A stretch of DNA of 64,000 nt from Clitoria ternatea. Its lineage: Eukaryota > Streptophyta > Magnoliopsida > Fabales > Fabaceae. How positions within the stretch are numbered: the first letter of the stretch is position 1; the number at the start of each line of letters is the position of its first letter. Positions 11,418 to 21,634 of the stretch are shown here, one piece after another. The DNA is taken from contig CM075675.1 in assembly GCA_037962975.1 (NCBI GenBank), forward strand, positions 47,352,501-47,416,500, given 5' to 3'. The translations under genes were made by a program, and so were the position numbers. The notes beneath the pieces were generated by a model. The model did not search any database. It was not told where the DNA came from and worked only from the letters and a program-made list of their open reading frames with translations.

Positions 11418-12374
11418 CTAAACCATGCTTGTAATGAGCATGATCACAATAACTACCACACTACCAACACCCACACCAACCCTTCCCGAGCTTGATTTTT
11501 CTGTCGGTGATGGTGTCGGAGAATTCATAGCAGTATAGCTAATATTTTATGGTAGTGGGAGGATAATTTTTGGGGGTGCAGCTACATGAGGATGTTGATG
11601 TCTAACAGCCATGATAAGAACAATAAGCTTTTGACCATTTTTGCAATTGTCAATATTTCTACTTATGAAATAATAGATACCGACTTGTTGAATTTGAACA
11701 TTGAATCTCCGTCATCCATCTTTTTTATTGGCTTGTTAGTGTTGCATGAATCGTAATCCTCCTTCTTCACCACCACAACTGAATCACTTTTTTCTTGTAC
11801 TTGAAATCTGCATGCAAGATGCAACCCCAAAATTGAAATGACCATTAACCATTTATATATATCATTTATGTAAAATTAAAATTTAAAAATAGATTTTATT
11901 AGAAAATCTCAAAAGTTACTTATATATTGGTTGATTCTCAATAGGAATATAATTTAATGCCAGAGAAAACACATATTTTTAAATTTAAAAATTTGATGTT
12001 AATTATGACAAAGATAGTTTCTATTTGATGATTAAAAATGAATATAAAGAACTAGGAGCGGGTTCAAAATCTAGTCCTTCTCCTTTAATGTTATTCTAAT
12101 GGATCAAAATAAAAAAACCAATTCAATTTTATGCAAGCTTTATCTAAATTTAACAGTGAAAATTAGTGAACTCACAGAGAGTGTCATTGACTTGAAATCT
12201 ATTTCTTTCAGCCCAATGATTATAATCTTCGAAAGGTTTCACCACCCATCCATCTTTGCCACCAACATCAAACTGCCTTGCAATAACTTGAGATACGGAT
12301 GATAAGCTAAGAAGCAACATGGGTATCATCAAAATCAAAACCCTGAGAAACCTTTCATCACGGAACCTTCCCAT
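11418..12374 (-). pseudogene. Early-nodulin-like phytocyanin (ENODL), two exons, disabled
   Basis: Exon 1 is 12176-12374 (66 codons plus one base). A hydrophobic signal peptide is followed by FDVGGKDGWVVKP and NHWAERNRFQVNDTL, the start of a plastocyanin-like domain. The donor GTGAGT is at 12175. Exon 2 (about 11418-11807, acceptor CAG at 11808-11810) continues with FKYKK, VVVKKEDYDSCNT, YYFISRNIDNCKNGQKL, a proline/serine-rich linker and a hydrophobic C-terminus like a GPI-anchor signal. The order and single phase-1 intron match ENODL proteins, which sit on the outer plasma membrane and lack some copper ligands. Exon 2 carries two 1-base frameshifts, one in the A-run near 11790 and one near 11676, and an in-frame TAA near 11547. 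I therefore call it a pseudogene. Sequencing error is the alternative, but three lesions make that unlikely. Confidence 0.87.
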
Positions 12375-12469
12375 AATTCAAAAATCTCTAGAGACCTTGA
12401 AAAAGGAAGTTGTGCTAATATTCAGAAAGAAAGAGAGATGGAGAAGTGAAATATATGTGGTGGGGAGAA

Positions 12470-12500
12470 AGGGTATACTATTATATAATATATATATTGA
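12470..12500 (-). promoter_or_regulatory. Possible TATA region of the phytocyanin pseudogene
   Basis: A TATATATATTATATAATA-like stretch on the minus strand lies about 100-125 bp upstream of the ATG at 12374. Placement is plausible for a plant promoter, but the surroundings are AT-rich in general. Confidence 0.35.
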
Positions 12501-13080
12501 TGAATGGAGAGAACCATTGTGGCTTAGAGCAAGGAAGATGCTGTCGATGAGTAAAGTATTTGTTGGCAATGATATTATATTCCAAGAAGTGTATTAAAAT
12601 GTGGTGTTTCTAAAATGTTATCTCTAGATTTGTGTTATATAATGTAGAGTTTATCTACATGTGGGAACATACACGACACTCAACGGTAATATTACTTTCC
12701 TTAGGGTTATTTTTACTCCATTATTTTTACATTTTAGTAGCACCCTAGAACGGAATGTTTTAAAATTTGGATCTAACAAAAAAGCAGTCAAATTACTAAT
12801 TAACTCACAATTTAGATGTTAAACCGCAATCAAAACAATATTGATAGAATAATATTTTAATAAAAATAATATTATATAAAATAACATTAATATAATAGTA
12901 TAATATCATAATTTTACAATACTAGAAAACAAAATAAAATTATAAGATGATATTTTTAATAAAATAATAGATTTTAATTAAAATATATTTTAAAATAATA
13001 TTTTGGTGTTTAATGGTTGACTCATTCAAAACTGGTACTGAACCACTCATATTTACTAATTTATCAGTTTTTCCAATTTG
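12501..13080. other. AT-rich host DNA upstream of the phytocyanin relic
   Basis: No gene, repeat boundary or RNA gene recognised. It ends at the ATGGT target duplication (13081-13085) of solo LTR B-1. Confidence 0.6.
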
Positions 13081-14329
13081 ATGGTTATAACACCCTTGAT
13101 TTTCTGTACTCGAATCCCGATGTGATCAACATAATTAATAAAAATGCGAATAAATTTTTCGTGCTAGAAAATATTTCCAAAACACCAGCATGACCACATC
13201 AAGACTCGAATCACAGAAAACCAAAGAGTGAGATTTAAAAACTTATAACTAGATCGATAAATAGTTTGCCCATTCGGTATACAAAAATAACAGAGTTTAC
13301 AGCGGAAGAATGTGTATACTGGGCACCCGCCTAGTCCCATATATGAAGATATGAGAAAAGGCTCGGCAAGCATGCAATGTCATAACATAGGCCTAGTAGA
13401 CAACCATCATCATTTTGCACAATCTCATAAGCATGCAATACCTAAGATATAAGCATGTAATCATCTATATGGTCATGCATCATACATCATCAAAATTCTT
13501 CTTCACAATAGCCCATAATCTGCCCAACTTCAATTCATATATATCCTCTATTAGTACATCGACCAAATGTATAATTATATTCGCAATTCGTCCATCAATA
13601 TCAATGATTACAACATCATACTACCCATTATATGCATAACACATTACATTACAAAGCTGCCGGCCAAGGCAATCCTCTACAACTATTTACCTTCCCAAAA
13701 ACTTCACTTCATAAACGTCCTCATCCCATGGTTTTCCTGCATCAATACTAAAAAGTAGACCACATAGGAGAGTGAGTTTACATTTCAAATGACGATATGA
13801 ATACAATTGAAATTATGTGCATATGCATATCAACATCATGTATGCTTTGCTAAACACATCAACAATCATCATAGATCATTAATTCATCAATATATATATA
13901 TATCTGGTCATTAAATCAATACATATTTATTCATTAAATCATAGCAAAGCAAGCATATACACATCTATAACACCGCCATAATGGGCCAACACATATCTAT
14001 CATATCGCCACAAAGGGCCAACATCATCAACATAGACCATTCTGGTCTTTCATCAAGCCACCATGGGCTAGCATCATCACTTATAATCATAAACAAATGC
14101 GCCCTCATTACATTGGGCCATATCATACATATCGTCATATTCAACATCATTTCATATATTCATATCATTTATTATTTTTATGTGGTCTTTCATTATATTA
14201 ACTTCTCATCTCATCAACGCCAATACCATCATTCCAATCTTCATCAATCATCATCATATTCTGGCATATCTCCATGCTATATGCGAATGCTCTTATGGCT
14301 AATGCATATGCACAATGGAATAGTTAACA

Positions 14330-14760
14330 AATACGGATCCGACTGTGGGAATATAACATTAATTCAATTGTGGGACGAGCATAGGTGTGCTACTATGCCC
14401 CTACTGCAGTAGAAAAAGTTGTGTACACATATATCTCTATTTAAGCATGCTTACATCATCATTATTTTACTGGTACCAAACCGCTATCGCCCATCTGTAG
14501 CACTAGTCACCCTGTGACTTGCGGATCAACATCGTGGCCTCAACTACCACAAGTGCTACGGGCCCCTCCCGAACACACATCAAGAGAGCCGTGTCCCGTC
14601 GGACACCGAGGTAAACTCGCTCACCATAGAGCCACCCGCCCACTGGGCCTGCCATATAGAGTGCCTCGTCACCAAACTATGGACAGCTTCGTGACTCATA
14701 CACCGAGTCACAGGGCCTAGTGGAACCCCCTAATATTCCACATAGACAGCAATGATATGC
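14330..14760 (-). repeat. GC-rich stem-loop module in LTR B-1
   Basis: This conserved block contains the perfect hairpins GTGACTC/GAGTCAC (14691-14697 with 14705-14711) and GTGTCC/GGACAC (14591-14596 with 14601-14606). It also contains GTCAC/GTGAC, the palindrome CTACTGCAGTAG and GCATAG/CTATGC around 14380-14405. The block recurs in B-2, B2a and B2b while the surrounding sequence is far more divergent. Confidence 0.8.
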
Positions 14761-15589
14761 CATGGATGCAATGCAATGCAAATCAAATGCATTCTCACTC
14801 TGTGCATCCTAAATGCCACTCATCAAACATCATCATCATCATCACAATCACCAACACCACCATACACCTTAGTGGATTCAATATTGTTGGTTTCATCATT
14901 ACTATTTTCAAGTCTTTAATGTGGCATTTCCATTTCAACATATTTTCACATATATTTCACATCACACACGCAAGTCAATACTTGCAAACAGCCACTATGG
15001 CATTTCAACATCACATGTTATTCATCAATATTATCACACTTTATTTAGTGGATTATCATCTCATCATTCATTACCATTGCTCAAGTATACTCATATATGT
15101 ATATATATACAAAATTGTGTGGCATTCACAACATTATCAATTTCATATTTCATACCACACATACAAGACCATGCTTGTATCACATTCAATGGTACACAAC
15201 AATTCATCAACATAAGTTTACACCTCTTTGTGCAAGAGAATGTTCAACATCATCATCTAACATTATTTAATATCATATTCCCTCTAATTCATCCATTTAT
15301 AATTTATACAATGTCATTTGTTTATCCCTTCATACATTTCAAATCCATCCTAAGGATATATCTCATAATTCTATCATTGGGTTCTCAATATCATCCTTTC
15401 ATTACACCTTTCTTAGTGGAAATTATATCACAATTAATTAGTCCCCATGTACTAATCAATCCCAAACACCACTATATTATACCATCCTTATATTGTCCTT
15501 TATACATCCCCATAATCATCTCATCTTATAAAGAAAAGGGGTCCAACCTAAACCCAGCACAAGGAAAATAAAATAAATTTCATTTCAGG

Positions 15590-16135
15590 GCAACTCGCTC
15601 AAGTGAGATTCACCACCGCTTGAGCGAGATCAACCTCACTCGCTTGGGCGTGTCCTCTCGCGTGAGCGAAATACTACCAGTAACGTTTTCATGCTCGCTC
15701 GCTTAAGTGAGCCACACACTCGCCTGAGCGAGATTGAAGTGGATCGCTTGAGCGCCCAAAAATCCTCCTTGAGCGAAGAAGCCTTGGAGTATCAGGTCAC
15801 CATCTCGCTTGAGCGAGTTACTCTCGCTCAAGCGGAAATCTCCCAGTATCCAATCTCATATTCGCTTGCTTGAGTGAGACCCAGCATGTCACGCCTCTCG
15901 CCTAAGCGAGATCCCTCCAGTACCATCTTTCCATCTCGCTCGCTCAAGCACGGCTACGCCCGCTTGAGCGAGATTCGTCCAGTGGCTACCTCAACCATGT
16001 AGTACGCACCTCGCTTGAGCGAAACCTCATCTCGCCTGAGCGAGATGGAGCCAGAAACCATAATTCTGGTCCAGGGGATTCTCGCTTGAGCGAGAATCCA
16101 TCTCGCCTGAGCGAGAATACCAGTTCACGCTTAGA
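15590..16135. repeat. Array of CTCGCTTGAGCGAG-type palindromes in LTR B-1
   Basis: About twenty copies or variants of the near-palindrome CTCGCTTGAGCGAG are separated by 15-30 bp of unrelated sequence. In the related LTR B-2 the corresponding position (about 39390-39505) holds TAATCGATTA palindromes instead. Confidence 0.88.
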
Positions 16136-16792
16136 AACTCAGTCTTTCACTCTTCTTCTCACATCAAAACCTTTATATATATAAGTTTGGCCTAGATTAA
16201 TCTTTCTTACTCCTCCATTTATGCACTTAGAACCTGGTTCAACCATTCGTACATCTCAATTTCAAATATCAATTCATTAACTATGAAAAAGAGTTATATA
16301 ACCACCTCTCATCCTCATTTCACTTTATTACAATACAATCTTCAACACTTTATTCAACTCATCTATTCATTGAATGTTACCAAACAATTGATTCATGTCA
16401 ATTTAAAGAGATATCAAGTATTTATCATCAACATCATATATTCATATAATTTTCACAAAAATCCCATAAGCCAAGCCATCATTCACTACTACAACAATTC
16501 AAATATACAATTAGTTCTTGGCAAGGCATTGCATGAGTGCACACATAACATAATTATCAATTAATCACTCATGCACTTGAAATGCAAACTCCTCTCCTAC
16601 CTCGAGAGAAGATCCACAATTCTAATGCTCCAAATGCCTCGATTGCTGCGCATCATTGTCAGGTTACAATTCTATCACAACAAATATACATACAATTGCC
16701 ATTATTATACTATCACAAGGCATCATCTTAGACATCATCACCTAGCCCATGATCAAGTCCTAGACTTGTCTAGTACTCCAATTTCATATGCT

Positions 16793-17345
16793 CACTACTA
16801 AAAAAAGCATAATTAGCCACCTCAAAATAGCGACCACCGAACGTCGTCGCTAATTAGCGACTGAATTAGCGACCGACTAGGAAATATGGACGGGGAATAT
16901 ATCTTAGTGACTAAGTTAGCGACCACAGTAACCCGTCGCTAATAAGTGTGACATCGACCGTCGCTAGTGCCGTCGCAAATTACACGCCGTCGCTAGTGCA
17001 GTCGCTAGATTTTGTTCCCTCCATTTTTTGTTTCCCTCTTATTGGCGCCAAAAGGTTGCGACGGTAACTGTTCCGTCGCTATGTCTTCGGAGAAATCAGC
17101 GACTGAATCGTGCCGTCGCTATAGGGCTATCAGACCACAAGGTAGTGACGGGAGGTAGAGTCGTCACTATGTTTCAGCGACGCTCTCTTGACGTCGCTAA
17201 GTTTCCTGAAGGGTTTCAAAATTTTGGAGGGATTTGTAAAGTGAGCGACGGATATAGTCGTCGCTAGTTTTGGTATTTTAGCGACAGAGGTGCTCACCCG
17301 TCGCTATTCTATTAATAATAGCGACAGGTGTCTGCCGTCGCTATG
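16793..17345. repeat. CACTA 5' terminal inverted repeat and subterminal repeats
   Basis: After the terminal CACTACTAAAAAAA come many copies of CCGTCGCT / AGCGAC in both orientations. In En/Spm such subterminal repeats bind the TnpA protein and are required in cis for transposition. Confidence 0.92.
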
Positions 17346-17394
17346 TGTAAAACTTATTTCGGGACTATCCCATTTTCCCAATCATTTGCCCTAG

Positions 17395-17785
17395 GACAAA
17401 TTTCCCCCCTCCCTCAGCTCTCTCCCTCCGTCCCTCAGCTCTGTCCCTCCCTTTCCCTCTCCGACTCCGGCAATATCCCCCTCCCTCTGTATCCCTCCCC
17501 ATCGAAACCTCCGAACCTCCTCTCTGAGTCCTTAACGTGTCCCCCGTTGACAAAGTTGCCTCCCTCCCTCAGCTCTCTCCCTCCCTCCGACTCCGACGAT
17601 CTCCCCCTCCCTCTGTATCCTTCCCCATCTCTGAGTGCTCCGTCTGAAGCTCCAAACGACCGAACCACCTTGTCCCGCTGAGTGCTCCGTCCTCAACGTG
17701 TCCTCCGTTCGAACCTCGGGTGGAAGCTTTGACCATTTGAGTGCTCCGTCCTCAACGTGTCCTCCGTTCCCTCCATCGCAGGTAA
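17395..17785 (+). promoter_or_regulatory. Pyrimidine-rich probable leader exon of the CACTA
   Basis: A strongly C/T-rich plus strand built of duplications: CCCTCCCTCAGCTCTCTCCC occurs twice, and GAGTGCTCCGTCCTCAACGTG is repeated in a 59-bp tandem near 17679-17770. It ends ATCGCAG/GTAAC at about 17780, which could be a splice donor for a leader intron reaching towards 21635. The position just inside the subterminal repeats suits the transposase promoter and leader (inference). Confidence 0.5.
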
Positions 17786-19226
17786 CATTCCAAAACCTTT
17801 TCCATCTCTGTTTTTCTGCTCTGTGGGTTTCTGAGCTATGTTTTTGGTATCTGGGTTTGTGGGTTTCTGAGTATACCTTTAATTTGGGTATCAAGGATTT
17901 GTAGAATGAATTCTTTGTTGTGGTTTGCAGAGTCAATTATTTCAAAGTGTTTCCACAAAATATTTGCTTTATAAAAATGTTTATGGTTTTAGAATAGTTC
18001 TGTTTAATTTCTCTGTTTAATATTTGCTTTACAAGGGTTTAATTTTTTTTTATGTTGTTATAGCCTAATAGTTCTGTTTAAGTGAGCATGTATGTTTTCT
18101 TAAGTTGATTTAAAACATTGTATATCAGTCTTATAAGTATCATTTAACTAACTTAGGACCTTAGAGTGAAGTACCATTGACCAAATTCCTTTTACAAACT
18201 GAATGTGAAAGATACTGTTTTCAATTTTAATGCAGTATATGTCACCAAGTTAAGAGCTTCAATAGTTATGTATGCTCTAACATGCCAAAACATTGGACAA
18301 ACAAATTATGGATTTAGAGTTTTTTTATTAATCAACTCAAGTCAGCAAGTTAAGAACTGAAATTATGTGATCCATTATGCTCTAACATGACAAAATAGTG
18401 GAATAACACATAATGGATCAGTGTTTTATCAATGGAATCATGTGGAAAATAGAATAAAGATGGAATTAATGGTCACTCACAAGGTGGATTAGATGAAGAC
18501 AGAATACCCTGTTAGTGTAATTAGGGGTGAGCAACAGCGTGTTAACCGCCCGGAACCCGAAAAACCGTAAAATATTATCCGAAAAAAGTCAGATTGTCAC
18601 GATAACCGGTTGGAAAATTTAATTTTTTTGGTTTAGTATGGATAAGTTTGGTCGGTGGTGGGTTAAAATCCAAACGGATCAATCTTGTTGGGAGGTACTG
18701 CCCAAGGAAAGGAAAAGGTAAGAAATAAAAAAAAATAAACAATAAACTTCCCACTTTTGATGTCCCATGATTCTGCTCCTTCTTAACCAGCCTTCATATG
18801 AGTGAAGTAACGATAGACAATAACTCCCCCCCGAACACAGCTTACAACTGCTAAGTTGGTATGGAAGAACTACTGCGCCGCGGGAAATCTGCGCTTATTG
18901 ATACAGGTACAAAGACTTATACTAGCTTCCTCTGATGTAGGAATAGATGTCCAATATCTCTCCGCCGGTACCAAAAAGATTGGTTAGAAACGCAAAATCC
19001 TTATGAAGGAGGAAAGTGACTTCCAATATATCCAATGAGATATCTACAAAATATTAGCTAAAATTGAAAGAGTTCAAGTGCAAAATTATTTAGAACCTAT
19101 ACTCAAAATAAATAAATAAATAAATAAATAAAGGAGCCAACAATGGTTTTCACCATGATGAATTAATAAACCAAAGTAAAAGATGCTATATAAAGAAAAT
19201 AGATGCATTTACTTAGCATCCCTAAC

Positions 19227-19283
19227 CGATTCCAAGGCATAAACAGGAACCATTAAAATGAGACCAATCAAAAACTTCTGCTC
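19227..19283 (-). pseudogene. Captured LAZ1/TMEM184-like exon (19 codons)
   Basis: On the minus strand, between an acceptor (TTAATTCAG) and a donor (GTTAGG), 57 bases encode EQKFLIGLILMVPVYALES. I recognise this as the conserved segment that directly follows AAYNQPE in plant LAZ1/DUF300 (TMEM184-like, organic-solute-transporter-like) membrane proteins. Splicing from 19480 to 19283 would join the two exons in frame. Later conserved exons of the family were not found, so only a fragment was captured. It lies antisense to the transposase genes. Confidence 0.85.
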
Positions 19284-19479
19284 CTGAATTAAAGAAAAAA
19301 AAAGACAAAATATTATAACATGAAAGGAAAACGTAGTACAGGGGAGGAAGTAGCCGAGTTAGTTGAAAGGTGCGGTTACAAGAAGCAACAAGAAAAGGGA
19401 AGCTAGGCATTACATAAATAGTATATATTGGTGCAGGAGGAAAAATAAGTAATGAAAAGTAAAAAGCATGAGGAAAAAC

Positions 19480-19641
19480 CTCGGGCTGATTGTAGGCAGC
19501 TAAATGCTCAAATATTAGATACATGGAGAGAACAAGAGCTACAAGCACAAATATACTCGAACTGAAGACTGTCCAGCTGATAGTTCCAGTAGAAATAATG
19601 AAGAACATAGAATATCCACCAAACCCATACACCAGAAACAT
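19480..19641 (-). pseudogene. Captured LAZ1/TMEM184-like first exon
   Basis: From an ATG at 19641 the minus strand encodes a membrane segment followed by FVLVALVLSMYLIFEHLAAY and NQPE, ending exactly at a GT donor (19479-19478). The loop after the first membrane span, ending AAYNQPE, is a hallmark of LAZ1-family proteins. LAZ1 itself is a vacuolar/plasma membrane protein linked to autophagic cell death and brassinosteroid signalling in Arabidopsis; nothing shows that this fragment functions. It sits inside the CACTA with its intron retained, so it was copied as DNA, not RNA. The N-terminal residues MFLVYGFGGYSMFF may be partly non-native. Confidence 0.85.
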
Positions 19642-20339
19642 AGATTCGTTGCAACAAACGGCCTTCTCTTGATTTGGTCAATTCTATGACTTACTACATT
19701 CCATTTAGGACGAGTTTCTTTTATTTGAATCCATTTAGGACGAGTTTAAAAGTTCTTAATCTTTGTTTTATATCCTCAGTCAGGTTCAAAATATCAATGT
19801 AGAAAAGTAGGCATAAGTGAAGGAATGCGTGAAAAAATTGCCAATACACATTCAGTAGATTATAGTTGCAGCAATCTGTGTATAATTACAAGTTCAATTA
19901 CAATATGATAATGGCTTAAAAAACACTCAACGAAAAATAGAATAGATTATATTTATACTAAAGCTACATGTTATAACACAATAAAGAACCATTGACATTA
20001 ACTGTTTTTAGTGAAGCTGTTTTCAGCTTATTTTCTAAAATAAACTCTTTTTAGTTTATTCATTAAATGTTTTCAATATTAGTTTATTCAATAAGTTTTG
20101 ATAAGACAAAAGCTTATTGAATAATTATATAGTTAAATTATTTACTCAAGTTTACCAATAAAATACTAACAAGTTATGACAAAATTGGTAATGTAAAATA
20201 AAATTATAGAATGTAAACTAAAAAATCTATAGATTAATATTGATTTTTTACACCGTTTGAAACAATTGAAATTCTGGTAAACTGTAAAATCTTTTCTTAG
20301 GGAGCCCTAACAAAAAAAGCAAACAACAGGTATGTTTGA

Positions 20340-20640
20340 GAAATACAAAAGCAGTTATTACAAAACAAATCCAATCACTAATACAATCACTAATACAATT
20401 CTAAAATCCATAATCTTCATCTTCATCTCCAAGTTCCAATGGTTCTTCCCCTCCACTGGAACTCTCATAATCGTTGCTGTGTAATCTATAATTTGCTTTG
20501 CGTGTCTCTCTTTGTTTAGTTTCCTTGCTACTTGTAACTGTCTAACGACTTCTTGGTTTGTCATGCAGAGTAACACACATCACGCGTGATCTCTGATCGT
20601 CTTTCTTCAGCTCCGTATTTATCGCCCACTTTTTTCCTAG
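20340..20640 (-). other. Possible second captured gene fragment, unidentified
   Basis: On the minus strand a likely acceptor (ATTACACAG near 20478) is followed by an open frame ending ESSSGGEEPLELGDEDEDYGF and a stop. Upstream are further short frames with charged residues. It looks like a last exon with an acidic C-terminus, but I do not recognise the protein and the evidence is weak. Confidence 0.3.
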
Positions 20641-20685
20641 GTAATCCCTAACGCTGACTTTCTCGATATATGTATGCATGTCAAT

Positions 20686-20941
20686 TGTTGTTTGTTAGTA
20701 GAGAGCAAAGCTCATTAGGAACTGGTTTTGATGTGTTTATAATGTGTTTTATGCATGTGTAATGTTGTTTGTTAGTGGAGAGCAGAGCTCATTAGGCGAT
20801 GGTTTTGTGTGCTGCTAACATGATTTTTTATGCATGTGTAATGTTGTTTGTTAGTGGAGAGCAGAGCTCATTAGGCATTGCTTTTGTGTGCTGATAACAT
20901 GATTTACGATGTGTGTGTAATGTTGTTTGTTAACATGATTT
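20686..20941. repeat. Tandem repeat, about 79-bp unit, 3.3 copies
   Basis: Units starting TGTTGTTTGTTAGT at 20686, 20763 and 20842 and a partial one at 20921 share GGAGAGCAGAGCTCATTAGG. They lie upstream of the TNP2 gene, inside the CACTA. Confidence 0.9.
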
Positions 20942-21056
20942 GGCAGTTCATAACTCTGAATATCATATATAATGCGTATCAAATGTTTATTTATCTATAC
21001 TGGGAAGTTTTCTATATGTAACAGGCCGTTTGTAAATTTGGGAAATGTGTAGTTTA

Positions 21057-21096
21057 CAGGGGAGACTCTGCCAAAATTTCGGCAGACTCCCTTTCT
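21057..21096. repeat. Near-palindrome GGGAGACTCTGCC / GGCAGACTCCC
   Basis: The sequence around 21060-21095 can fold on itself around AAAATTTC. A diverged copy with the same flank (TTTACAGGGGAGACTCTGCC) lies at 25875-25912 in an intron of the second CACTA gene. Confidence 0.75.
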
Positions 21097-21276
21097 TAGG
21101 GAACTTAAAAAATGAAACTCAACTTTAATAATGTAGGGTTTAGTCGTGTGTGTACCCATTAGATTCCCGTTCAAGTTTCAAAACAACCGGTTGATGTACC
21201 GTGTTGTGTTGGATCTTGAATTGTCCCGGTTGGACAGTTTGGTATGAATTTGTAACCTGTAGGGCGTAACCCATCA

Positions 21277-21485
21277 ATGTTGTATGTGGTCTATCTGGAG
21301 ACGTTGAATGAATGTTCATTTGAAATTTCGGCTATGGTATTTCGTATTGTCCCCAGGGTGCATGTCTGCGTGCGGAGTTTCATACCGTACGTATCTCTGT
21401 GTACTCGGGGACCAATGCGAAATGCTGCCGAAATTTCAAATGAACATTCGTTCATTACAAGATAGACCGCATACAATTATGGGAT
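21277..21485. repeat. Large inverted repeat, arms about 70-100 nt, upstream of TNP2
   Basis: The left arm contains GAATGTTCATTTGAAATTTC (about 21309-21328). The right arm contains its reverse complement (about 21431-21450). The arms stay similar out to the GTATGTGGTCTATCT / AGATAGACCGCATAC ends. A transcript would form a long imperfect hairpin. Confidence 0.85.
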
Positions 21486-21634
21486 GGGTTACGGATGGTT
21501 GCATATTCATCCCGAATGGGATAGGGCCCCACCAATTTGCAACCTCAAAGAGATAGAAAGTGATTCACAACCGATAGTCAAATAAAATTACAATAATTTA
21601 AAGTAACAGAAATCGTGCTTGTTAGATATTGTAA

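Noticed and set aside
15590..16135. CRISPR-like array of palindromic repeats
   Set aside because: Repeats are 10-14 bp near-palindromes with irregular spacers inside a plant LTR; no cas genes and a eukaryotic setting.
17365..17936. Open frames in the C/T-rich CACTA leader on both strands
   Set aside because: Low-complexity sequence with open frames in several registers and no domain.
18520..18700. hAT-like fragment beginning AGGGGTGAGCAA inside the CACTA
   Set aside because: Only one possible end is visible, with no opposite terminus or duplication.
21277..21476. Overlapping frames on both strands with the shared NECSFEIS peptide
   Set aside because: They are the two arms of one inverted repeat read on opposite strands.
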